IMG/VR virus record: IMGVR_UViG_3300030099_004051
Span: 1 to 47,221 of that record
DNA from: a virus
Length of the DNA stretch: 47,221 nucleotides
Strand: one strand, 5' to 3'
In this document: positions 7,019-13,801 of the stretch, piece by piece
Numbering within the stretch: the stretch's first letter is position 1
How the letters are laid out: every line of letters starts with the position of its first letter
Notes under the pieces: model-generated
The model's input: only the letters and a program-made list of their open reading frames with translations
The model's database searches: none
What the model was told of the DNA's origin: nothing
Made by a program: the position numbers and the translations under genes

Positions 7019-7618
7019 CTAGTTATTTAGTAACTGATCCCAATCTGTTCCTTTCCTTTCAGTCTTATCTTCTAGTAAAGGAGCTATCACAGGAGAATTA
7101 GGACTTAGAGTGTAATGCCCATACCTTAACGCAAAAGTTAGTACATTATGTGGTATGTAAGCAAGGTCTCCGTAACTTATGTCGTCATTAAAAGTAGAAA
7201 GCAATGTTAACCAATCACTATTTCGTTTCCCTATCAAGTGGATAAACTCCGGACAAGATCCTTTAGGATATTCCACATTAAATTTATCAGGATCCCCAAT
7301 TTCAAAATTAACTCTTATAAATTGCCCCATAGAAAACATTTTGTTTCTAAGGCTATACATAAAAGCATCTTGACAAGTGATTTCAAGATCGTTAATTGCT
7401 AAGTTTTCTAAGAAAGTATCTTCTCTAGGGCTGTGCTCAGTATTGTGCCTAGGATTACTACTTGGTTGAATTTTAAACTGCACAATATCTGTAGCCCCTA
7501 ATAATCCTTTATTCATAAAGGCACTCAATGGATAAGTAGTCTCCTTCCATTGAGGATTACTTTCTTTATGCTCTACGTTAGTGTAGAAAATTGTGTGAGG
7601 TAAGAAGACTTCACTCAT
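7019..7618 (-). CDS. Unknown protein, 199 aa
   Basis: The start is an ATGA overlap with the upstream stop, so it is translationally coupled to the 7615-8133 gene. The sequence is neutral to acidic, without membrane segments or Cys clusters, and has mixed alpha-beta character. It is absent from module B. No family is recognised. It belongs to the minus-strand operon that probably starts at the promoter at 9092-9120. Confidence 0.6.
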   Translation of the reverse strand: MSEVFLPHTIFYTNVEHKESNPQWKETTYPLSAFMNKGLLGATDIVQFKIQPSSNPRHNTEHSPREDTFLENLAINDLEITCQDAFMYSLRNKMFSMGQFIRVNFEIGDPDKFNVEYPKGSCPEFIHLIGKRNSDWLTLLSTFNDDISYGDLAYIPHNVLTFALRYGHYTLSPNSPVIAPLLEDKTERKGTDWDQLLNN

Positions 7619-8133
7619 TTAACTTCCTTGACTACAGGATTAACTTCTATATGAAAACCATGTTCATAGTTTTCGTCATAGAAATCCATAGAAGCGTCTT
7701 CTCTTACGTTTGTAGAGTATCCTTCTACATATCCATTCCAAAACTCTTCCCATGCCATGTTATAAATCTGATCTGAATTATTATCAATTACTTTTTTATA
7801 CATTTTATTTATTTCTTCATTGATTTTGTATTCTTTATCAGACTTCTTAGTTCCTGTGTCTATAGCATCAGAAATTGTAGTGTCTTCTAAAATCTTTGCA
7901 ATTTTACCTGACAATTCATATATAGTTTCATTGTCAAAAAGATCTGCAAACATTCCGTCAGTAAAAACATCTCCTAAATCTATCTCTATTCCTTGAGAAA
8001 AACTTAGGTCAACTTGTACTGTTACAAACCCTATACCAACGTGTGGGTCTTGGTTCTTGATCGTAATCGATCTGTCATGCCCTCCTGCTTTCAGAAGGGC
8101 ATTTAAAAGTTCTATTTTATTTTTATCTTTCAT
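7615..8133 (-). CDS. Unknown acidic protein, 172 aa
   Basis: The protein is rich in Asp and Glu, with a beta-like core around residues 20-60 (ITIKNQDPHVGIGFVTVQV) and helices after residue 90. The C-terminal half has many aromatic and acidic residues (WEEFWNGYVEGY). It starts two bases after the DUF932 stop and overlaps the next gene as ATGA. It has no module B counterpart. An acidic DNA-mimic role is possible but unsupported. Confidence 0.6.
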   Translation of the reverse strand: MKDKNKIELLNALLKAGGHDRSITIKNQDPHVGIGFVTVQVDLSFSQGIEIDLGDVFTDGMFADLFDNETIYELSGKIAKILEDTTISDAIDTGTKKSDKEYKINEEINKMYKKVIDNNSDQIYNMAWEEFWNGYVEGYSTNVREDASMDFYDENYEHGFHIEVNPVVKEVK

Positions 8134-8135
8134 GT

Positions 8136-8999
8136 TTAGTTTGTTACAGGAGAGAATTGTTCGCCTGTATATTCACTTGCGTATTGTAATAAACTGTCAG
8201 TAATCTGAGAGTTTTGTACAAAGTGTGCGTTAGTAATTTTCTTTTCGTGCCATAGTACATTAGTACAGGCATTGTAAAAGTCCCATAGATTAGTGTGACC
8301 TTGAGCAAATGAATGAGGGTCATACTCATCTAGGAATTTGTCTACACATTTACCAAATGTAGTAACAGGAAGTGTAGGAAATGATTTCTTTCTGATTTCG
8401 TGTAATGTATTCACATCAAACGGAACCTCAGTCATATTTCTAAGACCCGAAACAAATCTTTCTAAAGGCACTTCACTGTTGTTAATAAAGTCAACGGCTG
8501 ACATCACTTCATCTTGGAATCCTTCCATGTTTTTATCATGTCTGAATTTAAATCTCTGTAAGTTTTGTTTGGAAATCATTCCGTTCTTGCAAATTAATCT
8601 CATTGCAAAGAAACTAACAGAGAATGAAGTAGACCCGTCATAGCTGTTTTGAAAAGCTAATCCTAACCCTATGTCATCTCCTGCTTTAACCTCTTTAGTT
8701 AAAGTTTTAGTGGTAAAAGATTGAAAGTATCTTCGTCCATCAAAGAATAACTTATCTTTATCCCACACGTACCGAGAGTTATCGGTAAGATTTAAAGCCA
8801 ACTCATTGACCTCACTGTTTGGTACTAAAAGGTATTCCTTTCCTACTGTACCAACTTCGTCCCAATAAGGAACATTATCTTTATTATACTTCTGAAGCTG
8901 TACTGACCACGCACTTGACTGCAAGTCATTAGCTCTTGAAAATAAAGGTTCCTTTTGAATAGGACTAAATGCATTAAATGGATCGATTTGAATGTCCAT
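8136..8999 (-). CDS. DUF932-family protein, 287 aa
   Basis: The central block GLGLAFQNSYDGSTSFSVS followed by FFAMRLICKNGM is the hallmark of the DUF932 family (phage and plasmid proteins of unknown function, usually next to recombination genes). Family length is typically 250-400 aa, so this is complete. It is the first gene after the promoter at 9092-9120, with an 80-90-nt leader and an AGGAG ribosome site 11 nt before ATG. It is absent from module B. Function remains unknown across the family. Confidence 0.8.
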   Translation of the reverse strand: MDIQIDPFNAFSPIQKEPLFSRANDLQSSAWSVQLQKYNKDNVPYWDEVGTVGKEYLLVPNSEVNELALNLTDNSRYVWDKDKLFFDGRRYFQSFTTKTLTKEVKAGDDIGLGLAFQNSYDGSTSFSVSFFAMRLICKNGMISKQNLQRFKFRHDKNMEGFQDEVMSAVDFINNSEVPLERFVSGLRNMTEVPFDVNTLHEIRKKSFPTLPVTTFGKCVDKFLDEYDPHSFAQGHTNLWDFYNACTNVLWHEKKITNAHFVQNSQITDSLLQYASEYTGEQFSPVTN

Positions 9000-9091
9000 A
9001 TGTTAATGTTTCTCCTTTTGCTATGCCGAACTTGTGGTGTCGGACTATACCTGTTAAGTAAGAGTAAATATTAATCTACCCTTCATAAAAT

Positions 9092-9120
9092 ATTGTAACA
9101 CTTGTTACCTAAGAAGTCAA
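9092..9120 (-). promoter_or_regulatory. Sigma70-type promoter with embedded operator, upstream of DUF932 operon
   Basis: On the minus strand, TTGACT (9120-9115), a 17-nt spacer and TACAAT (9097-9092) form a near-consensus promoter reading toward the DUF932 gene. The inverted repeat GTAACA-CT-TGTTAC (9095-9108) overlaps the -10 element and fills most of the spacer, exactly where a repressor would block. The leader also has a small CCGA/TCGG hairpin. Confidence 0.7.
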
Positions 9121-9137
9121 GTTTTACCTTATATCAT

Positions 9138-9422
9138 TCATTCCTCCCATTTTGGTAATTCTTTTAAAACAGTTTTTTCTTCACAATCTTTGCAATTAAA
9201 CTCTCCATAATTATCTTCATGTTTTTTACAAGGGAATCTTTCATAGTAATCTTCTCGATTCTCATTTAGTTCTTCTAAATCTAACCTTCCTTCTTTAGTG
9301 CTTGTGTAAAATCCACAGTATAAACATTGATGTTCTACTATATCGTATGGTCTGTTTTCTGACCATGAATCCATGCTTTTGTTACACTTAGGGCAGGTTG
9401 AATCGTAACTATGACTAGCCAT
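9138..9422 (-). CDS. Zinc-ribbon-type protein, 94 aa
   Basis: Eight Cys are arranged as CPKCNKS, CLYCGFY, CKKH and CKDCEE, enough for two zinc sites. The protein is otherwise very acidic (EELNENREDYYERF). It follows the 9423 gene with ATG directly after its stop. Such proteins may bind nucleic acid or host RNA polymerase, but nothing more specific can be read. It is one of a run of Cys-rich small genes in this early region. Confidence 0.7.
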   Translation of the reverse strand: MASHSYDSTCPKCNKSMDSWSENRPYDIVEHQCLYCGFYTSTKEGRLDLEELNENREDYYERFPCKKHEDNYGEFNCKDCEEKTVLKELPKWEE

Positions 9423-9818
9423 TTATTTCTCTTTAGCTATTGCAATTCGCAATAATGCATTAGCAATTTTCTCAAGATAAATGTTTGTTTCACTTATTGT
9501 TTCGTCAAGAATGGCAAAGTTAATGCTTACAGTATCCTCTAAACTTGTTTTTATTTTAGGGGCAACGTATTCGTAACATTGTCCAAACCTAGTGCCAAAA
9601 GCTTTGTTAATTTCATCTAACTCTGAAGGGCTAAGTTCGTCAAGATTACTTCTTGACAAATCTACTTCACTTATCTCGTTAAGATTAAACTTATTATCTC
9701 TACTTATTGGCATGACATATAAAGTTTTTTGTCCTTGTTTGTTTTCAGAAACTCCGAAGAGTTGTCCTGTTATTAACTTGGTATGCCATTTAATGTGATT
9801 GAAGTCTTTTGTCTTCAT
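9423..9818 (-). CDS. Unknown protein, 131 aa
   Basis: ATG at 9818 follows AGAGGAGAAGTAA. The N-terminal half is beta-like (LITGQLFGVSENKQGQKTLY), the middle is acidic and the last 40 residues are helical. There are no Cys clusters or membrane segments. No family is recognised. It is in an operon with the zinc-ribbon gene downstream. Confidence 0.6.
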   Translation of the reverse strand: MKTKDFNHIKWHTKLITGQLFGVSENKQGQKTLYVMPISRDNKFNLNEISEVDLSRSNLDELSPSELDEINKAFGTRFGQCYEYVAPKIKTSLEDTVSINFAILDETISETNIYLEKIANALLRIAIAKEK

Positions 9819-9843
9819 TTACTTCTCCTCTATTTTTTTTAAA

Positions 9844-10095
9844 CTATTTGCTATATCTTTCATAGTAATCTCCTCTTTCTTTTTCTGTTGCAAACCACAT
9901 TGCATCTTCAACTTCGGTATAACCATTCTCTTGATAATTAAATCCTCCGTTTATTTTGTCTTTAATTAATGTTGGTTTGTCGTAAGATTTCATAAAGTAC
10001 AAGCCATGTATGAGTCCGTTGTTGTCTCCTTCAAGCTCTTCGTCATACCAATTAACTTTCTTCATAAAACTGTATGGTCCATATATCTTGCCCAT
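9844..10095 (-). CDS. Unknown small acidic protein, 83 aa; shared by modules A and B
   Basis: ATG at 10095 follows GGAGGCGAGATAAGTT. The C-terminal part (GYTEVEDAMWFATEKERGDY) is encoded by 79 bases identical to the last 79 bases of the window, where a homologue with a different tail (VIDSIESE) is cut by the edge. This is the only long exact repeat I found between the two modules. Function unknown. Confidence 0.65.
   Translation of the reverse strand: MGKIYGPYSFMKKVNWYDEELEGDNNGLIHGLYFMKSYDKPTLIKDKINGGFNYQENGYTEVEDAMWFATEKERGDYYERYSK
9865..9943. repeat. 79-nt exact repeat, copy 1 (matches window end)
   Basis: Identical base for base to 47143-47221. The base before it differs (A here, C at 47142) and copy 2 ends at the last base of the window. 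It lies inside the 9844-10095 gene. Its length is within the k-mer range of metagenome assemblers, which suggests an assembly branch point. Confidence 0.9.
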
Positions 10096-10135
10096 AACTT
10101 ATCTCGCCTCCTTTAAATTGTTAATTTTTCCTTAT

Positions 10136-10333
10136 TTATTCGTCAATTTCAAAATGTTCATGAGCTATGACTTTTAACTCTAACCCGATTAAGTCAGTAT
10201 CGCAAATTGGATTTCTGCCTTCGCATTTAAGTTTTCGCATTATGCTATGCCATAATTCACTATCCACTTCGTCTTTGTAAATATGAACATACTGTGTCTT
10301 CACAGGTTGTTTATTCCATTGGTGGTTACTCAT
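10136..10333 (-). CDS. Unknown small protein, 65 aa
   Basis: The start overlaps the stop of the upstream Cys-His gene as ATGA. The sequence has mixed charge, two Cys far apart and an acidic tail ending EIDE. It has no known family. It lies between small early genes of the same strand and is probably co-transcribed with them. Confidence 0.55.
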   Translation of the reverse strand: MSNHQWNKQPVKTQYVHIYKDEVDSELWHSIMRKLKCEGRNPICDTDLIGLELKVIAHEHFEIDE

Positions 10334-10479
10334 TTCTTACACCAATGATGTATACTGTTCACTTTTTTGCCACATAGCATACACTTGTATTTTTTGTTAC
10401 CAAACTGAGTCAAGTCAATACTTGGTTCATTCGCTATGTAATGAGTTGGATTATCTCCTCGTCTCAGCTTATTTGCCAA
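10330..10479 (-). CDS. Zinc-finger-like mini-protein, 49 aa (TTG start)
   Basis: The frame ends in KYKCMLCGKKVNSIHHWCKK, a Cys2-His2-Cys arrangement typical of a small zinc finger. The stop overlaps the ATG of the next gene (ATGA), which supports a real coupled gene. No ATG start exists in frame, apart from one inside the Cys motif. TTG at 10479, with a GAAGGA site 13 nt upstream, is the best start, but the frame stays open further up. Function is unknown. Confidence 0.4.
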   Translation of the reverse strand: MANKLRRGDNPTHYIANEPSIDLTQFGNKKYKCMLCGKKVNSIHHWCKK

Positions 10480-10511
10480 GACGAAGAGTTTTTCCTTCAG
10501 TGTAGTGAAGT

Positions 10512-10826
10512 TTATCTCACTTCTCCTGTTTTCACTTGTTCTAGGGTAGTGTTAGAGTCCCAAAGTATATCTCTCTCAACACCAAGTCCTAAAACTGTAG
10601 TGTTCTCTAACTCAGTGAGAGAAACATATCCTAGCTCATCATACCCTAACCCTGTAACATAAGCAAAAAATTCCTTCCACTCTTTGTTATACTCTATGGC
10701 ATACCAAGTAGCAGACCCTACAGGGTGGAAAAATTTTGCTATGACTTTTTTTTCACTATCGGGTTTCCCGTCAGTGTTGCCTTGTCTATCAAAGCCTTCA
10801 GTAATTGCTTTTGTTAACAATTTCAT
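10512..10826 (-). CDS. DUF2958-family protein, 104 aa
   Basis: The family pattern is nearly complete: LLTKAI at the start, VIAKFFHPVGSATWYAIEY, then FFAYVTGLGYDELGYVSLTEL, and GLGVERDILWDSN. DUF2958 proteins are about 100-120 aa, found in plasmids and phages, with no established function. ATG at 10826 has no good ribosome site upstream, which is unusual here. It precedes the Cys-His mini-gene. Confidence 0.8.
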   Translation of the reverse strand: MKLLTKAITEGFDRQGNTDGKPDSEKKVIAKFFHPVGSATWYAIEYNKEWKEFFAYVTGLGYDELGYVSLTELENTTVLGLGVERDILWDSNTTLEQVKTGEVR

Positions 10827-10844
10827 AATTTTATTTTTTTCGCT

Positions 10845-11018
10845 CTACTGAGCAAGTAATCCTTCGTCTCCTAATGCAAACTGTTCACATCTGTAACAGT
10901 TTTTGCATTTCCCTACTCTATAAGGGGCCTCCCCTGTCCTAGTGGATAAGTGGTCATGTCCACTATCTCCACATTTACACACATAATCTAGCTCTGATCT
11001 CTCTTCTTGTGTCAGCAC
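10845..11018 (-). CDS. Cys-rich mini-protein, 57 aa (GTG start)
   Basis: GTG at 11018 overlaps the upstream stop as TAGTG, so translation is likely coupled. The protein has CKCGDSGHDH near residue 14 and GKCKNCYRCEQF near residue 36, a C-x-C / C-x2-C-x2-C pattern that could bind one or two zinc ions. It ends EGLLAQ. It is one of five neighbouring Cys-rich mini-genes. Function unknown. Confidence 0.6.
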   Translation of the reverse strand: MLTQEERSELDYVCKCGDSGHDHLSTRTGEAPYRVGKCKNCYRCEQFALGDEGLLAQ

Positions 11019-11275
11019 TATCTAACCTGTGTACCCTTAGGAAACTGAATGGCATTGAACACATTGTGTATGCTCTTACACTCATCACAGTGTATCTTCG
11101 GGGATTTGTAATTTGGGTTACTAAAATGCCTTGTTGACTTATACTTGAACTCAAGTCCTGTCTTGTAAAGTTTACCTTCCCAAGACTGTCCACATCTAAT
11201 GACTTTGCCATTAAACTTAAACAAGGGCTTTCTACAACGAGTTTGAGATTTTTTTCTCATTCTTTTGCTCATCAT
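11018..11275 (-). CDS. Basic zinc-binding-like protein, 85 aa
   Basis: The N-terminus is very basic (MMSKRMRKKSQTRCRKPLFK) and a second part has CGQS and CDECKSIH, giving scattered Cys and His that may bind zinc. The start lies after AGAGAGGTCAAAT. The stop overlaps the GTG start of the 10845 gene. A basic tail plus metal site suggests nucleic-acid binding; this is inference. Confidence 0.6.
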   Translation of the reverse strand: MMSKRMRKKSQTRCRKPLFKFNGKVIRCGQSWEGKLYKTGLEFKYKSTRHFSNPNYKSPKIHCDECKSIHNVFNAIQFPKGTQVR

Positions 11276-11314
11276 ATTTGACCTCTCTTTACTGAGGGTT
11301 AATAAAACACTACC

Positions 11315-11518
11315 CTAAAAGTCAAGGATAGCCTTAGCGACAACGTCAACTTTGTGACGTCTGTAATCTTCCCCACTCGGAGAGTAGGGAGAACTTGTGT
11401 AGTGAGCATAACAGCACAAGGCATTATGCTCTTTACAAGGACAAAGACCTGCTTTTTCGTAAAGAGTTCCTTTTGTGTCCTTCGTAAGACAACTACAACT
11501 CAGATCTAAATCTGACAT
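11315..11518 (-). CDS. Cys-rich small protein, 67 aa
   Basis: ATG at 11518 follows GAAGGAGAAATT. Cys are clustered as SCSCLTKD, LCPCKEH and LCCYAHY, six Cys plus two His in the first 40 residues, consistent with a small zinc-stabilised fold. Upstream are two strong hairpins (11578-11642). No family is recognised. Confidence 0.6.
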   Translation of the reverse strand: MSDLDLSCSCLTKDTKGTLYEKAGLCPCKEHNALCCYAHYTSSPYSPSGEDYRRHKVDVVAKAILDF

Positions 11519-11577
11519 AATTTCTCCTTCGACTAATGGTTAGTAAAACTGTTTCGGCTCTTTTAAGCCTTCATCAG

Positions 11578-11642
11578 TGAGAGTACACACTCTCAGACAG
11601 TGAGGAGAACATCTCTCAGAGGACGCAAAATCCTCTGAGAGA
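11578..11642. repeat. Two consecutive hairpins before the 11315-11518 gene
   Basis: Hairpin 1: TGAGAGT (11578-11584), loop ACAC, ACTCTCA (11589-11595). Hairpin 2: TCTCTCAGAGG (11612-11622), 9-nt loop, CCTCTGAGAGA (11632-11642), an 11-bp perfect stem. Neither has a T-run on either side. They fall between two minus-strand genes and would lie in the leader of the 11518 gene. Confidence 0.6.
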
Positions 11643-11665
11643 ATCGGGATATTTCGTGTGAAGAG

Positions 11666-12043
11666 TTAACCGATTTTAACTCCTGCCTTCTTCAGCAACA
11701 CCATTGCGTCAAGCAAAGCTTGAGTATCGGCATTCACTTCAGGTACGACAAGGCTAGACTTCTTAGCTTTTGCCTTCACTTTAGCCTTAGGCTTGGTTTC
11801 CTTCTTCGGCATGGAGTAAACACCTGCTACGAGTCTGTACTCACGTGTAGGGTCTGCACCTTCAACGTATCTCGGGTCTATAGCGACACCTGTTCTCACT
11901 GACGGCACGTCACTTGATCCGTTTACGTTAGAGTGAATAAGGATTTTCCCGTTTTTCGACTTTTTCCCTTTAGTCGTAACAGGTAATGTAGTTTTAAGGG
12001 TATTCCCCTCATAAGAAATGGCACGTATTTTTTTTGTAACCAT
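11666..12043 (-). CDS. Unknown basic protein with Lys-Ala linker, 125 aa
   Basis: The start is ATG at 12043, which follows GAAGGAGGGACTAGCATT; a longer frame upstream has no ribosome site. Residues 1-80 are beta-like and residues 82-100 are a KPKAKVKAKAKK linker, followed by a short helical domain (ALLDAMVLLKKAGVK). The build resembles small DNA-binding proteins with a basic hinge. It lies near the upstream end of the early minus-strand gene string. Confidence 0.6.
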   Translation of the reverse strand: MVTKKIRAISYEGNTLKTTLPVTTKGKKSKNGKILIHSNVNGSSDVPSVRTGVAIDPRYVEGADPTREYRLVAGVYSMPKKETKPKAKVKAKAKKSSLVVPEVNADTQALLDAMVLLKKAGVKIG

Positions 12044-12145
12044 AATGCTAGTCCCTCCTTCGGAACTTTGCACAGCTTGATCTCTGCAAGTCGCAGAGTA
12101 GGACACTATGCGATTTACCTAGTGGACACTTGGTTCGGGTAGTCC

Positions 12146-12244
12146 GTATGCATATGCATACACCCGTTAGCTAGGGGAAATGCTCGTACACCCTTCGCTA
12201 GACTAAAGGCAATGCCTTTAGTGAGTTATTTCACTTGCAGTGAA
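12146..12244. repeat. Cluster of three perfect palindromes
   Basis: GTATGCATATGCATAC (12146-12161) is a perfect 16-bp palindrome. ACTAAAGGCA (12202-12211) and TGCCTTTAGT (12213-12222) are perfect arms around one A. TTCACT and AGTGAA (12230-12244) surround TGC. They lie between the first two genes of the minus-strand early cluster and overlap the 3' end of the 12226 gene. They may be operators or replication-origin elements. Confidence 0.6.
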
Positions 12245-12459
12245 GGGGCTTTCCATACGCATACACTGTGCGTTAGGGAATCCTTCTCTTGCTGTCGAGC
12301 CTCTCGCTTACACACGTGTACCGTGCGTTCCCACCTCTTGATTTTGCTATATCTCGTCCCTCGCTTAGTAGCGTCTATCGGTTTACTCTCACTAGAAAAG
12401 TCTAGATGAGTAGCCTTGTAGCCCTTCAGTGAGTTCTGAGGTTTATACCTTCTCGGCAT
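12226..12459 (-). CDS. Unknown basic small protein, 77 aa
   Basis: ATG at 12459 follows GGAGGTTTGAAGTT, a strong site; the frame is open to an ATG at 12549 but without a ribosome site there. The product begins MPRRYKPQNSLKGYK and is rich in Arg and Lys with no clear domain. It is the most upstream minus-strand gene I can support and sits at the border of the repeat-rich control region. Its 3' half contains the palindromes and GTGCGTT words, so coding status is only moderate. Confidence 0.45.
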   Translation of the reverse strand: MPRRYKPQNSLKGYKATHLDFSSESKPIDATKRGTRYSKIKRWERTVHVCKREARQQEKDSLTHSVCVWKAPSLQVK

Positions 12460-12535
12460 AACTTCAAACCTCCAAAATTTATTTTCAAAATGTTGGGAGT
12501 ATAGTAACATTTTTTCAAATATTTTGTCAAGTTTT

Positions 12536-13306
12536 CCTTCAGTAGCCATGCAAACAGACTTTACTGAGATGAATCGTGGTCATACAGGGCAAAAAATGGC
12601 TCTAAAGGTATACACTGAGACTATATAAAAATGACCAAAAATTTTACTGAGATCATTTGTGGTTATAGACACCCAAAAAATGCCACTTTTAAGGTTTTTT
12701 TACGAAGGAGGTAAGAAGGGGCAAATTTTCCCATTTTTGCTTATATATCTCAGTATAAGAGCTAAATCCAATGTCAAATCCCTATTAGTCTCAGCTATAC
12801 TGAAGGAAGAGCATTGTATACAGTGAGAGGTATAGTGAAGGTATATGGGGATAGTATCACTGAGACCTATAGGTTAACTCCCCTTCACACTACTGAGATA
12901 AAATTTTTTCCAACAGTAAAAGTTTTGTCCTCAGTATAGCATCTCACTTATAGCACTAAATCTATTCGGGATAGCAATATGAAGAGAATCAATGCAGGTG
13001 GCAAAATTGCAATTGCCCTTCAGCATAGCTATCCCGTATGGCTATCGAAGGGGCTATGAAGGGGGTTTATCTTATATTTGTGGACAAACAAAACAGCTAA
13101 AAAAACACATAGCTCTCATGGTATGGCAATCTTTAGCCCTATAGCTCTCATACATAGCAATTTCCCTTCAGTAGCTCTTACGCACATGGTAGCCTTCAGT
13201 AGCTCTAGGGCAACTCAATATACCTGTGCGTGTGCGTTCCTAGTCCCCTTCAGTAGCTCGTGCTAAATACGTGTGCATATGCGTAGCTCTGTCCTTCAGT
13301 GGCTCT
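12536..13306. repeat. Interspersed short repeats: CCTTCAGTAGCTCT and ACTGAG families
   Basis: CCTTCAGTAGC(TCT) or a close form occurs at 12536, 13165, 13193, 13247 and 13293 on the plus strand, with weaker forms at 12423 and 13017. The related ACTGAG/ACTGAA core appears at 12563, 12614, 12646, 12799, 12859 and 12892, and inverted (CTCAGT) at 12749 and 12930. TAGCTCT also recurs without the first half between 13100 and 13290. Spacing is irregular, so this is not a CRISPR or a simple tandem array. One more copy lies in the other module at 42772. Confidence 0.65.
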
Positions 13307-13534
13307 TCAGTGCGACTCTAGGGCGACAAAAAAACGTGTGTGGCTCTAATAATGGAGTTGCTCGTACAACAGTAATAACGCAACCATTATATACAACGAG
13401 GGGGCATGGCTTAGAAAAACAACAAAAGAACGGTAGATACCCTTGACAGAATTTTTTTTACAAAAAAGGGGCTGTTTGGTATGTGTCACATTGTATCTAA
13501 AGCCGTAACTTCATTTTGTGGTATAGGGTTGGCA

Positions 13535-13592
13535 GGGGTAGGAACATATTGTTACTTTACAAAAGGAGAAATGAAAGCGTTTTCCCTACCCC
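13535..13592. repeat. Inverted repeat GGGGTAGG / CCTACCCC upstream of terS
   Basis: GGGGTAGG (13535-13542) and CCTACCCC (13585-13592) are perfect arms over a 42-nt loop. They form the only G/C-rich helix in an otherwise A+T-rich stretch. It is about 210 nt before the terS start. It could be a packaging or replication landmark or an mRNA leader stem; there is no T-run after it. Confidence 0.5.
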
Positions 13593-13615
13593 CAAGTTAA
13601 TTATACATTAATTGC

Positions 13616-13766
13616 AATGCAATTGTACTTGCAATTGCATATGCAATTGCAGTTGCAAACAGAAGGGAGAGCAATATAAGTTGCAATTTGATATTCATAA
13701 TATATATATAATAGCTATTATAGCTATATATAGCAATTGCATAATATTTATTTATTATGCAATTGC
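13616..13766. promoter_or_regulatory. GCAATTGC palindrome array (operator-like) before terS
   Basis: The perfect octamer palindrome GCAATTGC occurs at 13631, 13643, 13733 and 13759, with near copies (GCAATTGT, TTGCAA) between, and one distant copy at 13009. The block also contains AATAGCTATTATAGCTAT, the same vocabulary as the island at 3116-3200. Its position just upstream of the terS promoter suggests binding sites for a regulator of late genes. Confidence 0.6.
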
Positions 13767-13786
13767 AATGTAGCAATAGGAAAGTA

Positions 13787-13795
13787 TGTTATACT
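13787..13795 (+). promoter_or_regulatory. Extended -10 promoter for the late operon, probably leaderless
   Basis: TGTTATACT is an extended -10 element (TGn followed by TATACT). It ends only 6 bases before ATG at 13802. Transcription would start at or next to the A of the ATG, giving a leaderless message, and indeed no ribosome site is seen before this ATG. No good -35 is found, as expected for the extended -10 class. Confidence 0.5.
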
Positions 13796-13801
13796 AGATC
13801 T

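Larger units (their letters stand above)
12460..13801. promoter_or_regulatory. Divergent control region (about 1.3 kb), no convincing gene
   Basis: This gap separates the minus-strand early genes from terS. Base composition is less A+T-biased than its surroundings up to about 13400. It holds many interspersed short repeats, a long-armed hairpin, and A+T palindromes next to the terS start. Short ORFs inside it are made of the repeats and have no ribosome sites. The placement fits a replication origin, a packaging site, or a bidirectional promoter region; the sequence alone does not decide. Confidence 0.55.

Noticed and set aside
12226-12549. 107-residue version of the first minus-strand gene
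   Set aside because: The ATG at 12549 lacks a ribosome site; ATG at 12459 has a strong one.
13078-13266. 62-residue plus-strand ORF in the control region
   Set aside because: It is made of the short repeats (Ser/Ala/His-rich translation) and has no ribosome site.
12536-13306. CRISPR-like array
   Set aside because: The repeats are 10-14 nt, occur in both orientations, and spacing is irregular; there are no unit-length spacers or cas genes.
13443-13448. TTGACA as -35 of a late promoter
   Set aside because: No -10-like hexamer is found at 15-19 nt spacing on the plus strand.
13571-13600. Nine-codon leader peptide (MKAFSLPPS) inside the GGGGTAGG hairpin
   Set aside because: The AGGAG is only two bases before the ATG, too close for normal initiation, and no regulated codon run is present.
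13757-13801. Upstream ATG start for terS
   Set aside because: It lies in the GCAATTGC palindromes, upstream of the -10 element, has no ribosome site and adds residues of odd composition.
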